A DNA stretch of 64,000 bases from Janthinobacterium lividum PAMC 25724. GTDB lineage: Bacteria > Pseudomonadota > Gammaproteobacteria > Burkholderiales > Burkholderiaceae_D. Below, one piece after another: positions 8,009-16,301 of this stretch. The stretch lies in the NCBI GenBank assembly GCA_000242815.2, contig AHHB01000040.1, positions 1-64,000 on the forward strand, written 5' to 3'. A model generated the notes under the pieces. It was not told where the DNA came from. It searched no databases and was given only the letters and a program-made list of their open reading frames with translations. Made by a program: the position numbers and the translations under genes. Positions within the stretch are counted from its first letter, which is position 1. Each line of letters opens with the position of its first letter.

Positions 8009-9308
8009 TGTTGCGCGACGCCGCCTGTGCCATCAACAGCGGCAGTTCGGCATCGGAAAACTGCGTCGCCGCGGCATCACGCTTGAGCTTGAAAGCGCGG
8101 TCGATCAGGTAGCCACGGTCGGCCAGGTACAAGTCTTCCGGCACGCGCTGGCCATTCGACACATAAAACAGGTTCAGTTTCTGGCGGATCACCACGTCGA
8201 GCACATTGCCGATCGAGGCCGCTTCATCGAGCTTGGTCATGATGCAGCCAGCCAGGCCGCTGCCCTGGTAGGCGCGCACCACTTCGTTCAAGGTTTCCTG
8301 CGTGGCCGTGGAGTTCAGGCACAGCAGGCGTTTCACGTCGGCGCCGGCGCCAGACAGCATGGCCACCTGTTCGGTCACCATCTGGTCGCGCTGGCTCACG
8401 CCCACCGTATCGATCAGCACCGTGTGCTTGTTTTTCAATTCCTTCAAGGCGATGCGCAAGTCCGCCTCATCCTTCACCGAATGCACCATCACGCCGAGAA
8501 TCTTGCCGTAGATGCGCAGCTGTTCATGCGCGCCGATACGATAGGCATCGGTGGTGATCAGGGCCAGCTTTTCCGGGCCGTGGCGCATCACGCAGCGGGC
8601 CGCCAGCTTGGCCGTGCTGGTGGTCTTGCCAACACCGGTCGGGCCCACCAGCGCAAACACGCCGCCCTGCTCCAGCATGGCGTCTTCGTTGGCGACTGTA
8701 TTGAGGTTGCGGCTGAGGACGGTCTTGATCCAGCGCATGCTTTGCGCGCCATCCAGGCCGGCGGGCAGCTTGTCGATCAGGTAGCGCGCCAGGCTGGCCG
8801 AGAAACCGGCGGCCAGCATTTCACGCAGCACCACGGCTTTTTGCGGCTCGCGCTGCTGCGTCGAGCCCCACGAAATTTCCGCCAACTGGGTTTCCATCAT
8901 GCCGCGCATGGCGCGAATTTCATTCATCATGCCGCTCATCTCGGCGGCGGCATTCTCTTTCACGTGCGCCAACGCGCTGGCCATCATCTGCTGCATGCGG
9001 GCCATGTCCACTGGCTCGCCGGCTGCTTGGCGCGGTGCGGCAGGACGTGGCGCAGCCGGGCGTTGGGCCGGGGCGGGCTGACGCTGCGGCGTGGCGAACT
9101 GGGTCTGCAACTGGGGCCGCGGCTGGGACATTTCGGACGCCGCCGGCGGCGACGCCAGCGAAGCGGCATCGTCATTGGCCAGCGCCAGGATTTCCACCAC
9201 GCCATCGGCCTGGCGGTTCGACAAGATCACGGCATCGGGGCCCAGCGCTTCACGCACCTTGCGCAAGGCATCGCGCGACGAGGCACCGGTAAATTTTTTC
9301 ACATTCAT
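7980..9308 (-). CDS. flhF: Flagellar biosynthesis GTPase FlhF
   Basis: FlhF, 442 residues, is an SRP-type GTPase that positions flagella at the membrane. ATG 9308 (MNVKKFTGASSRDALRKVRE) has a GGGAGG ribosome site; upstream in-frame codons code for non-conserved residues. After a Pro/Ala/Gln-rich linker (residues about 60-115) comes the NG domain with G1 VGPTGVGKTTS, TTDAYRIGAHEQLRIYGKIL, G3 LIDTVGVSQRD, and G4 MTKLDEAASIGNVLDV. It is followed by its regulator flhG, with overlapping ends. A 367-base gap with repeats separates it from flhA. Confidence 0.95.
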   Translation of the reverse strand: MNVKKFTGASSRDALRKVREALGPDAVILSNRQADGVVEILALANDDAASLASPPAASEMSQPRPQLQTQFATPQRQPAPAQRPAAPRPAAPRQAAGEPVDMARMQQMMASALAHVKENAAAEMSGMMNEIRAMRGMMETQLAEISWGSTQQREPQKAVVLREMLAAGFSASLARYLIDKLPAGLDGAQSMRWIKTVLSRNLNTVANEDAMLEQGGVFALVGPTGVGKTTSTAKLAARCVMRHGPEKLALITTDAYRIGAHEQLRIYGKILGVMVHSVKDEADLRIALKELKNKHTVLIDTVGVSQRDQMVTEQVAMLSGAGADVKRLLCLNSTATQETLNEVVRAYQGSGLAGCIMTKLDEAASIGNVLDVVIRQKLNLFYVSNGQRVPEDLYLADRGYLIDRAFKLKRDAAATQFSDAELPLLMAQAASRNNEARGVHLG

Positions 9309-9675
9309 GATCGGCCTCCCGGGGCGGGGGTAGCGCAATACTGGCTGAACTGTGTGACCATCATCGACTCCTGTTGCTTGGGTGCTGTCTTCCACATGGA
9401 CACAGATCACCCGGACAGTTTCTATTATTAGCGATGCTTGGAAGAAATGATCGAAGGAACAGGACGGGAAAGTACCCGTTATTCAGTTTGCCAGCAGGAA
9501 ATTGATGTTTATTTGACCAAAGGCAAGGGCTCAGCAAAGGCTGGGGTCAGACCCCCACTGACGCTAACGCAAAGCTCAGCGCTAACGCTGCAGGGGGTCT
9601 GACCCCGGTATTCGGCTAACGCAAAGCTCGGCGCTCACGCTGGAGGGGGGCTGACCCCGATGCCGATGCTGTCAA
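9309..9675. other. 367-base gap between flhA and flhF
   Basis: This gap should hold the 3' end of the flhBA transcript and the promoter of flhF, both on the minus strand. The flhF ribosome site (GGGAGG on the minus strand) lies just upstream of base 9308. The part nearest flhA (9543-9658) is the repeat listed separately. In 9309-9542 I see no convincing ORF, RNA gene or sigma-28 box. Confidence 0.6.
9543..9658. repeat. GGGGTCAGACCCC palindromes with a tandem 44-base unit, downstream of flhA
   Basis: GGGGTCAGACCCCC (9543-9556) pairs with GGGGGTCTGACCCC (about 9593-9606) as an inverted repeat. In addition, a unit beginning GCTAACGCAAAGCTC occurs twice (from 9563 and from 9615). Each copy ends in a run of G and CTGACCCCG, so the second palindrome half is duplicated. 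The element ends 17 bases from the flhA stop codon on the flhA downstream side. It matches the shorter element after motD (4794-4821). Confidence 0.75.
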
Positions 9676-11772
9676 CTATTGCGCACCGACCAGGCTGGTG
9701 ACGCGGATAGTCTTGGTTTCCGGCACTTCGGCATGCGACAACACTTTCAGCTGAGGCAAGGCGCGGCGCAGAAAGCGCGACAGCAGAGCGCGCAATGGTG
9801 CCGGCACCAGCAGCACCGGCGTCAGGCCCAAGGCTTCCTGTTGCTGCGCAGCCAGGCCCGCCTGGTGCGCGATGGTGTCGGCCAAGCCCGGCTCGATGCC
9901 GGCGCCATCGCCGCCATTGCCCATCGCTTGCAGCAGCAGGCGCTCCAGGCGGCTGTCCAGGGTCATCACGGACAGTTCGGCAGCGCCAGGGAACAGTTGT
10001 TGCACGATGGCGCGGCCCAGGGCCACGCGCACCAGCGCCGTCAGCTCGTTCGGGTCTTGCGTATTGACCGTATGCTCGACCAGGGTTTCGATGATGCTGC
10101 GCATATCGCGGATATGCACACCCTCGGCCAGCAGATTTTGCAGCACTTTTTGCAAAGCCGACAGCGACAGCATCTTCGGCACCAGGTCTTCCACCAGGCG
10201 CGGCGCATCTTTGCCCAGGTGATCGAGCAGCGATTGCACTTCCGCGCGCCCCAGCAGTTCGGAAGCGTGCGAGGTGATCAGGTGATTCAAATGCGTGGCC
10301 ACCACGGTGCCCGCATCGACTACCGTGTAGCCCATCGATTGCGCCTGGTCGCGCAAGCTCGCGTCGATCCAGGTAGCGGGCAAGCCAAACGCAGGGTCGC
10401 TGGTGACCAGGCCGGGTAAAGTGCCGCTGGCCATGCCGGGATTGATCGCCAGGAACTGGCCGTTGTAAGCCTCACCCACCCCCACTTCCACGCCCTTGAG
10501 GGTGATGCGGTAGGCGGACGGTTTCAACTCCAGGTTGTCGCGAATATGCACGGGCGGCGCCAGAAAGCCTACTTCCTGGGCAAATTTCTTGCGGATGCCT
10601 TTGATGCGCTTGAGCAATTCGCCACCCTGCGTCTTGTCGACCAGGGGAATCAGGCGGTAGCCCACTTCCAGGCCCAGGGTATCGACGGGCATGATGTCTT
10701 GCCAGCTCGCTTCTTCCTGCTCGGGTGCCACGGTCGCTTGCGGCACTTCGGCCGGCCTCTCGGCCGCCGCTTTTTCCTGCAGGCGCTTCTTGCTGATCAA
10801 ATACGCGGAACCGCCCAGCAATGACGCCAGCAGGAGGAAGACCATCTTCGGCATGCCGGGAATCAAGCCCATGCCGCCGATAATGGCCGCGGTAATATAC
10901 AGCACTTGCGGTTTCGCAAACAATTGCCCCACCAACTGGGTGCCGATATCCTGATCACTGGCCACGCGCGAGACGACAATACCGGCTGCCGTGGAAATGA
11001 TCAGCGATGGAATCTGCGCCACCAGGCCGTCGCCGATGGCCAGCAGGGTGTAGTTCTTGAGCGCATCAGCAAAGCCCATGTCGTGCTGCAGCAAGCCCAC
11101 CAGCAGGCCGCCGACGATATTGATGACGGTGACCATGATGCCGGCGATGGCGTCGCCGCGCACGTATTTGCTGGCACCGTCCATGGCGCCATAGAATTCC
11201 GCTTCCTGCGCCACTTCCGTGCGGCGGCGGCGCGCTTCATCTTCGCCGATCAGGCCGGCGTTCAAGTCGGCATCGATGGCCATCTGCTTACCGGGCATGG
11301 CGTCCAGCGCGAAACGGGCACCCACCTCGGCGATACGCCCGGCACCCTTGGTCACCACGGTAAAGTTGATGATCGTCAAAATGATGAACACCACGATACC
11401 GACCGTGTAGTTGCCACCGATCAGGAAGTGACCGAACGCTTCAATCACCTTACCGGCCGCATCGGCGCCCGTATGGCCTTCCGTCAGCACCACGCGCGTG
11501 GAGGCCACGTTGAGCGACAGGCGCAGCATGGTCGACACCAGCAAGATGGTCGGAAACGCCATGAAGTCGAGCGGCTTGACCGTGTACAGCGCCGTCAGCA
11601 GCACGATGATGGACAGCGCGATATTGAAACTGAAGAAAATGTCGAGAATGAAGGCCGGCAATGGCAGCACCATCATCGACAACAGCATGATGATGATGAT
11701 AGGCGCGGCGATGCCCTTGCTGGCGTTGCCCCCCATTCCGCTGAGCCAGGCTGGCAATCTCAGGCCGTTCAT
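9676..11772 (-). CDS. flhA: Flagellar type III export apparatus protein FlhA
   Basis: FlhA, 698 residues, is the inner-membrane export gate subunit. The N-terminal half is strongly hydrophobic (IAAPIIIIMLLSMMVLPLPA; IALSIIVLLTALYTVKPLDF), with the FHIPEP-family segment STMLRLSLNVASTRVVLTEG. The cytoplasmic loop contains GRIAEVGARFALDAMPGKQM and AIDADLNAGLIGEDEARRRR. The C-terminal cytosolic domain follows from about residue 350 (VDTLGLEVGYRLIPLVDKTQ). Its ATG overlaps the flhB stop by 4 bases (ATGA). Length is standard. Confidence 0.97.
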   Translation of the reverse strand: MNGLRLPAWLSGMGGNASKGIAAPIIIIMLLSMMVLPLPAFILDIFFSFNIALSIIVLLTALYTVKPLDFMAFPTILLVSTMLRLSLNVASTRVVLTEGHTGADAAGKVIEAFGHFLIGGNYTVGIVVFIILTIINFTVVTKGAGRIAEVGARFALDAMPGKQMAIDADLNAGLIGEDEARRRRTEVAQEAEFYGAMDGASKYVRGDAIAGIMVTVINIVGGLLVGLLQHDMGFADALKNYTLLAIGDGLVAQIPSLIISTAAGIVVSRVASDQDIGTQLVGQLFAKPQVLYITAAIIGGMGLIPGMPKMVFLLLASLLGGSAYLISKKRLQEKAAAERPAEVPQATVAPEQEEASWQDIMPVDTLGLEVGYRLIPLVDKTQGGELLKRIKGIRKKFAQEVGFLAPPVHIRDNLELKPSAYRITLKGVEVGVGEAYNGQFLAINPGMASGTLPGLVTSDPAFGLPATWIDASLRDQAQSMGYTVVDAGTVVATHLNHLITSHASELLGRAEVQSLLDHLGKDAPRLVEDLVPKMLSLSALQKVLQNLLAEGVHIRDMRSIIETLVEHTVNTQDPNELTALVRVALGRAIVQQLFPGAAELSVMTLDSRLERLLLQAMGNGGDGAGIEPGLADTIAHQAGLAAQQQEALGLTPVLLVPAPLRALLSRFLRRALPQLKVLSHAEVPETKTIRVTSLVGAQ

Positions 11773-12953
11773 GGTGTACTTCCTTTATTCTTGTCTGCTG
11801 CGGTTTTGGCCTGCGATGCGGGATCGAGCGGATCGAGCTCGGGCGGCACGTCGAGTTTTTTCGGCTTGTCCGGGCGCTGGCCATGGCCACTGCCGTAGCT
11901 GCGCAGCTGGAACACATATGCCAGCACTTCGGCCACGGCGCCATACAGCGCCTCGGGAATCTCGTCGCCGATGTCCGTGTGCTGATACAGCGCACGCGCC
12001 AGGGCCGGCGCTTCCAGGATGGCGACCTTGTGTTCGCCGGCCAGCTCACGTATCTTCGCGGCCACCTCGTCGATACCCTTGGCCACCACCTGCGGCGCGC
12101 CGCGCGAATTCTCGCCATACTTCAAGGCTACCGCGTAGTGAGTAGGATTGGTCACCACCACATCGGCGGTGGGTACGTCGGCCATCATGCGGCGGCGTGA
12201 CATTTCATGCTGCATCTGGCGAATCTTGGCCTTGATCTGCGGATTGCCGTCCGACTCCTTGGCCTCTTGCTTGACTTCCTGCAAGGACATTTTCATCTTG
12301 TTGGCGTAGTGCCACATCTGGTACGGACCGTCGATGGCGGCGATCAGGCCCAGCGCGCCGACGATCAGCAAAAAAGCCGTGATCAGCAGGCTGATCAGAT
12401 GGGCCGAACCGGAGCGCAAGGATTCGACCGACAGGCCCAGCACGGCATCTTTCTGGTGCTGCATCACCATCCAGGCAACGACACCGACGACGATGGTCTT
12501 GGCAACGGCCTTGAGCAATTCCACCAGCGCATTCTTCGAAAACATATTGCCCAGGCCGCGAATCGGGTTGAGCTTGCCAAAATTGGGGGCGAATGCCTTG
12601 GAACTGAACAGCCAACCGCCCACCAGCACGGGCGAGGCCAGGGCGACGAGCATGATGGCCAGCGCGTACGGCAGGCAAGTCAGCAAGACCGAGCCCACGT
12701 CGTAGCCGATGCGCAGCATCATCGCATCGGGATTGAGGATTTGCTCGCGCTCCAGGGTCAAGCCAGACACCATGACGGCCGTCAGACGGCGCACGATGGC
12801 GTCGCCGGCAAACCACAGGCAGCAGCCGGACGCCATCAGCACCGTAAACGTTGCCACTTCACGCGATCGCGGAACGTCGCCTTCCTCACGCGCCTGCTCG
12901 AGGCGCTTCGGTGACGCGGCTTCGGTCTTTTCTGCGTCGCTGTCATCCGACAT
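11769..12953 (-). CDS. flhB: Flagellar type III export specificity switch FlhB
   Basis: FlhB, 394 residues, switches export from rod/hook to filament substrates by self-cleavage. The NPTH autocleavage motif is intact (DVVVTNPTHYAVALKY). The N-terminus reads MSDDSDAEKTEAASPKRLEQ and then AREEGDVPRSREV, typical of the family. Four membrane segments occupy residues about 30-210. The tail of some 25 residues after the globular C-domain is Lys/Asp/Pro-rich. ATG 12953 is preceded by CGGAG; a TTG codon directly before it is in frame but less likely. Confidence 0.96.
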   Translation of the reverse strand: MSDDSDAEKTEAASPKRLEQAREEGDVPRSREVATFTVLMASGCCLWFAGDAIVRRLTAVMVSGLTLEREQILNPDAMMLRIGYDVGSVLLTCLPYALAIMLVALASPVLVGGWLFSSKAFAPNFGKLNPIRGLGNMFSKNALVELLKAVAKTIVVGVVAWMVMQHQKDAVLGLSVESLRSGSAHLISLLITAFLLIVGALGLIAAIDGPYQMWHYANKMKMSLQEVKQEAKESDGNPQIKAKIRQMQHEMSRRRMMADVPTADVVVTNPTHYAVALKYGENSRGAPQVVAKGIDEVAAKIRELAGEHKVAILEAPALARALYQHTDIGDEIPEALYGAVAEVLAYVFQLRSYGSGHGQRPDKPKKLDVPPELDPLDPASQAKTAADKNKGSTP

Positions 12954-13084
12954 CAATCAACTCCGGTGAAGTCCTGCAGCCTGGTTAGGCACAATACGGA
13001 CTGGGCATGGCACATTATCGATTCAAGTGCGTCAATCTCATCGAGGGAAAAGGAGGGCTAATCCCCTGCTTTTCCTTTGCCTAT

Positions 13085-13108
13085 AGAAAACAAGGCGCCG
13101 CAGGCGCC
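13085..13108 (-). terminator. Probable intrinsic terminator of the FAH-family gene
   Basis: On the minus strand GGCGCC-TGC-GGCGCC forms a 6-bp GC hairpin followed by TTGTTTTC. It begins about 30 bases after the stop codon of the gene at 13139-14137. The U-tract is interrupted by one G, so strength is uncertain. Confidence 0.6.
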
Positions 13109-13138
13109 CATTCCAGAGGTAGCCTAACCAGAGGTGGC

Positions 13139-14137
13139 CTAACGGCTTTTGCTTGCTTGCGCCTGTTTGACAGTCTGTTCGATGGCACCAAACAGCGATT
13201 TCCCGTCATCCCCCTGCATATCCAATCGAAGCACATCGCCGAACAGCAAATAGGGCGTACTGGCAACACCATCGGCAATCATCTCCTGGTTACGTCGCTC
13301 AAAAATACTCGAAAATCCCTTCTTGACTTCCTTGTTGGCAACACCGCCCGCGCTGACCACGCTACCGGCGCGCGCATTGCGCGTCTGACACAAGTGCGCG
13401 AGCAATTGCGGGTAATTGAAGGTCATGTCGGCGCCCGCCTGCGGCTGGCCCGTCAATTTTCCATTCAGGCTGCAGCGTAGCGCGTAATGCACCTTGCCGC
13501 CGCGCCAGGCATCGCCCAGTTCGTCCGGCGTGATGGCGACAGGAGAGCACGCCATGGCCGGCTTCGCCTGCAGCAAGCCATAGCCACTGGCCTGTTCGTC
13601 AGGCACCAACTTGCGCAGGGTAATGTCGTTGACCAGCATCAACAGCTTAATGTTCAGGTGTGCCTGGTCCGGCGTGGAGCCCATGAAGACATCGTCCGTG
13701 ATGGCGGCGATGCCGGCCTCGTAATCGATGCCCCACTGCTCGTGCGCCACGCTGATATCGTCGTGGGCGCCGCGGAAATCGTCGCTGGCGCCCTGGTACA
13801 GGCGCGGCGCCTCGCGCAAGTTGGCGGGCACGTCAACGCCCGCAGCCTTGCAGGCGCGCTCGATCTGCTGCAGGTAGGATGCACCAGCGACGCGCAGGCT
13901 GCTGCGCGGCAAGGGCGCCATGCAATTGGCGGGATCAAACTCGAAGGCGCGATGGCCGCGACCGCTATTGATGGTTTGGTACAGCAAATCAAGCTGTGGC
14001 GCGATGAAACTCCAGTCGTCGAGCGCCTTTTGCAAGGTAGAGGCAATACCATCGGCCAGATGGGCCGTTTTCAGGTCGCGCGAGACGACAGCGAGTTGGC
14101 CATCGCGCGTGCCATCCTTCAGGGTAGCTAATTTCAT
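13139..14137 (-). CDS. Fumarylacetoacetate hydrolase family protein
   Basis: This 332-residue cytoplasmic protein belongs to the FAH family, metal-dependent enzymes that hydrolyse or decarboxylate beta-diketo acids. Family features are APLPRSSLRVAGASYLQQIE near residue 75, the acidic stretch YEAGIAAITDDVFMGSTPDQ, LLMLVNDITLRKL, and the C-terminal SVVSAGGVANKE. The full substrate cannot be read from sequence; fumarylacetoacetate or a related aromatic-degradation intermediate is possible. It stands alone between flhB and rsuA with no aromatic catabolism gene nearby. No strong ribosome site precedes ATG 14137. Confidence 0.85.
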   Translation of the reverse strand: MKLATLKDGTRDGQLAVVSRDLKTAHLADGIASTLQKALDDWSFIAPQLDLLYQTINSGRGHRAFEFDPANCMAPLPRSSLRVAGASYLQQIERACKAAGVDVPANLREAPRLYQGASDDFRGAHDDISVAHEQWGIDYEAGIAAITDDVFMGSTPDQAHLNIKLLMLVNDITLRKLVPDEQASGYGLLQAKPAMACSPVAITPDELGDAWRGGKVHYALRCSLNGKLTGQPQAGADMTFNYPQLLAHLCQTRNARAGSVVSAGGVANKEVKKGFSSIFERRNQEMIADGVASTPYLLFGDVLRLDMQGDDGKSLFGAIEQTVKQAQASKSR

Positions 14138-14229
14138 GTAGGGAAAACTTCGTCAAATGCAGGCAATAGAGGCTAAAGACGCCAAAAAGCCGGGAAATAC
14201 CGATATTTGGCGATCAAGAAGAGAGGTGC

Positions 14230-14349
14230 AACACCAGACAAAACCGTAGCGAGCGGCAGTGATTTGCGGCCGAGAAGCGCAGCCGTGCTAAAGCACGGTG
14301 AGCATCACAGGCTGCAAAGCACGACGCGCAGTAGGTTTGGCCTGGTGTT
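14230..14349 (+). repeat. Interspersed intergenic repeat, copy A, with 16-base terminal inverted repeats
   Basis: Bases 14237-14334 align without gaps to 55543-55640 with 81 of 98 positions identical. A perfect 6-bp hairpin, CCGTGC-TAAA-GCACGG, lies at 14283-14298. The outer arms AACACCAGACAAAACC (14230-14245) and GGTTTGGCCTGGTGTT (14334-14349) are inverted repeats with two mismatches. The element abuts the rsuA stop codon (14351), on its downstream side. See also copies at 47908-47960 and 55543-55640. Confidence 0.8.
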
Positions 14350-14350
14350 A

Positions 14351-15061
14351 TTACGCCAGCAGCGCGATCTGCTCTGGCGTCAGATAGCACCACTCGCCTT
14401 CGGCGATGCCCAGCGACTCCAGCGTCAGGCTACCGATGGCGGAACGGTGCAGCGCGTTGCAATGGTTGCCGGCGGCGACCAGCATGCGCTTGACCTGGTG
14501 GTATTTGCCTTGCTCAAGCACGATTTCGAGCTGGAATGGTCCGCGCTGGACGCAGACCAGGGCGGCCAGCGGGGATGGCTCGTCGTGCAGTTGGACGCCA
14601 GCCAAGAGCTGCGCCACCAGTTCATCGCTCACGGGTTCTTGCGTGGTCGCCTGGTAAATCTTGGGAACGTGACGCTTCGGCGACGATTGTGCATGGATAA
14701 ATGCGCCATCATCAGACATCAGCAGCATACCGGTCGTATCGTGGTCGAGCCGGCCGACGGGCTGGACTTCGCGCCAGGTAAACTGTTCCGGCAGCAAGGT
14801 CAGCACGCCAGGGTGATGGCTGGGCTTGCGCGAGCATTCGAAGTTGGCGGGCTTGTTCAGCGCCAGGTACAGTTGCGCGCGGTAGACCCACTCTTCTTCA
14901 AAAACATGCAACACCAGGCCTTCGGTCTCGACGGTGGTGCGGTAATTGGTCTGGGTGACGCCATCGATGACGACATCGCCATCCTCGATAAGGGAACGAC
15001 AATATTTACGGGTGCCAAAACCCTGCGATTGCAGGATGCGGTCTAGGGATAATTTACTCAT
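14351..15061 (-). CDS. rsuA: 16S rRNA pseudouridine synthase RsuA
   Basis: This 236-residue enzyme isomerises a uridine (U516 in E. coli) of 16S rRNA to pseudouridine. An N-terminal S4-like RNA-binding domain (MSKLSLDRILQSQGFGTRKY, then CRSLIEDGDVVIDG) precedes the synthase domain. The catalytic motif is QPVGRLDHDTTGMLLMSDDG, with the catalytic Asp in RLD. KIYQATTQEPVS and LEQGKYHQVKRMLVAAGNHC are further family blocks. Length fits RsuA (231 in E. coli). ATG 15061 was chosen since 65 more in-frame upstream residues are not family-like. Confidence 0.9.
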   Translation of the reverse strand: MSKLSLDRILQSQGFGTRKYCRSLIEDGDVVIDGVTQTNYRTTVETEGLVLHVFEEEWVYRAQLYLALNKPANFECSRKPSHHPGVLTLLPEQFTWREVQPVGRLDHDTTGMLLMSDDGAFIHAQSSPKRHVPKIYQATTQEPVSDELVAQLLAGVQLHDEPSPLAALVCVQRGPFQLEIVLEQGKYHQVKRMLVAAGNHCNALHRSAIGSLTLESLGIAEGEWCYLTPEQIALLA

Positions 15062-15253
15062 GGGCGTGACTTTACCAGAAGCGGCTGGCAGCGTGAAGCA
15101 GCGACGCGCGACGTCTGCGCCTGACAGCGCAGCGCGCGCCCGACTTGGACACGCACAGATACGACAAAGCACAAGGTGAGATTTCGATATGGACGGCCCA
15201 TTCCTTTGAGATATGTCAAGCGCTCGGAATATCGCATTGATACACTGAAATTC

Positions 15254-15273
15254 CATTAGGAATCCGCCTAATG
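15254..15273. promoter_or_regulatory. Small inverted repeat upstream of the hypothetical gene at 15319
   Basis: CATTAGG-AATCCG-CCTAATG is a perfect 7-bp inverted repeat in the 257-base gap between rsuA and the gene at 15319, 46 bases before that start codon. Its place suits an operator, but a chance palindrome cannot be excluded. The rest of the gap shows nothing I can name. Confidence 0.35.
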
Positions 15274-15318
15274 TCGTTTAGGAATTGTGGCAGTGGCCAC
15301 ACAGCATAAGGACATCGT

Positions 15319-15780
15319 ATGAAGCAGACCGATACCATCGCCTTACGAGGCAGCATCACCGACATGCGCCAGCACATCGCTGCGAGACAGGCGGCCATGC
15401 ACAGGGTTCAGCTTGGCGTGGCGCGCTGGCGCAACGCCCCTGCGGCCGATACGGACGCGCCGCCGTTGCCAGCGAGCCAGACGCACTGGCATGCCGAGGC
15501 GCAATGCCATTTCATGCGCTGGCTCGAACTGGGCGGTTTTGCGCACGCGGTTGTGGGGATGCGTGCGGATGCGGATGCGTACGCGGATAGGGATACCGAT
15601 ATGCATGCCGCAGCCGGCAAGCTGAACACACCCGCCATGGCGCACACGCCGCCCGACACCGGCACGAGCAATAGTAGCGGCACCAGCGGCACCAGCAATA
15701 ACTCTGGCACTGGCACAGTGACAATGCGGCCAGCGACCGAAGCCCCCGTGCCCGAGCACTGCAACAACTGCGCCGCCTGA
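15319..15780 (+). CDS. Hypothetical protein with Ser/Thr/Gly-rich linker and C-terminal CNNC
   Basis: I do not recognise this 153-residue protein. A good ribosome site (AAGGA, 7 bases before ATG 15319) and high-GC codon use support it being real. Residues 1-95 look like a small helical domain rich in His, Arg and Ala (DMRQHIAARQAAMHRVQLGV). Residues 100-135 are a low-complexity linker (GTSNSSGTSGTSNNSGTGTV), and the last residues are CNNCAA, a CxxC pair. It has no signal peptide or membrane segment. It stands alone, followed by a pentanucleotide repeat array. Confidence 0.55.
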   Translation: MKQTDTIALRGSITDMRQHIAARQAAMHRVQLGVARWRNAPAADTDAPPLPASQTHWHAEAQCHFMRWLELGGFAHAVVGMRADADAYADRDTDMHAAAGKLNTPAMAHTPPDTGTSNSSGTSGTSNNSGTGTVTMRPATEAPVPEHCNNCAA

Positions 15781-15824
15781 GCGCGCCGCCACAAGACCGG
15801 CCATGCCCAGCCCCCGCATGCCTG

Positions 15825-15960
15825 CCTTGCCTCACCTTGCCTTGCCTCACCTTGCCTTACGTTGCTTTGCCTTGTCTTACCTCACCTTACGTTGCCTTGC
15901 CTTGCCTCACCTTACGTTGCCTTGCCTCACCTTACCTTGCCTTGCCTTGCCTGCCTTGCC
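15825..15960 (+). repeat. Degenerate pentanucleotide tandem array (CCTTG/CCTCA/CCTTA/CGTTG)
   Basis: About 27 consecutive five-base units, almost all CCTTG, CCTCA, CCTTA or CGTTG, run through this stretch with only one 4-base unit near the end. Higher-order order is visible: CCTCA-CCTTA-CGTTG-CCTTG recurs. The array is outside any credible gene, 45 bases after the stop of the hypothetical gene. Because the period is five, it is open in several frames and gives spurious Leu/Pro/Cys-rich ORFs. Confidence 0.9.
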
Positions 15961-16301
15961 AGCCAGCCCGGACCGCGCAGCCACCGGCCGCGACGCCAGC
16001 CCCCGCCATCGCCATCGCGCACAACACGCACAAAAGGAAACGACGGCATTGCGCCGCCGTTCCAAGCCCCAACGGGACTTTAGTGAGGAATGTGAATTCA
16101 CTCAAAACCACATCTGCGATGCGGCGAGTAGTTCCAAGACCTGCCAATCAAGTTAGTACTGACAACATAGTTGATATATCGCCCCTCCTTGAAAAGAACT
16201 ACACTTTCAATATAGCCCAAGCAGCGCGTTTTTCAAGCCAAACTACCACTTTACTAAAAATTATTCTCGGCTGACTCGCGTGTCATGCAGTACTGCCGTC
16301 A
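15961..16301. other. Gene-free stretch between repeat array and sppA
   Basis: The first 120 bases are GC-rich; from about 16080 to 16290 the base composition turns markedly AT-richer than the surroundings, with several A- and T-runs. No plausible gene, RNA or terminator was seen. An ORF reading through here is an extension of the repeat and is not supported. Confidence 0.5.

Noticed and set aside
15825..15960. Possible CRISPR array
   Set aside because: Units are only five bases with no spacers and no cas gene in the window.
15837..16274. Leu/Pro/Cys-rich open frame starting in the pentanucleotide array
   Set aside because: The five-base period leaves several frames open at once with similar repeats; no ribosome site and no homologous look.
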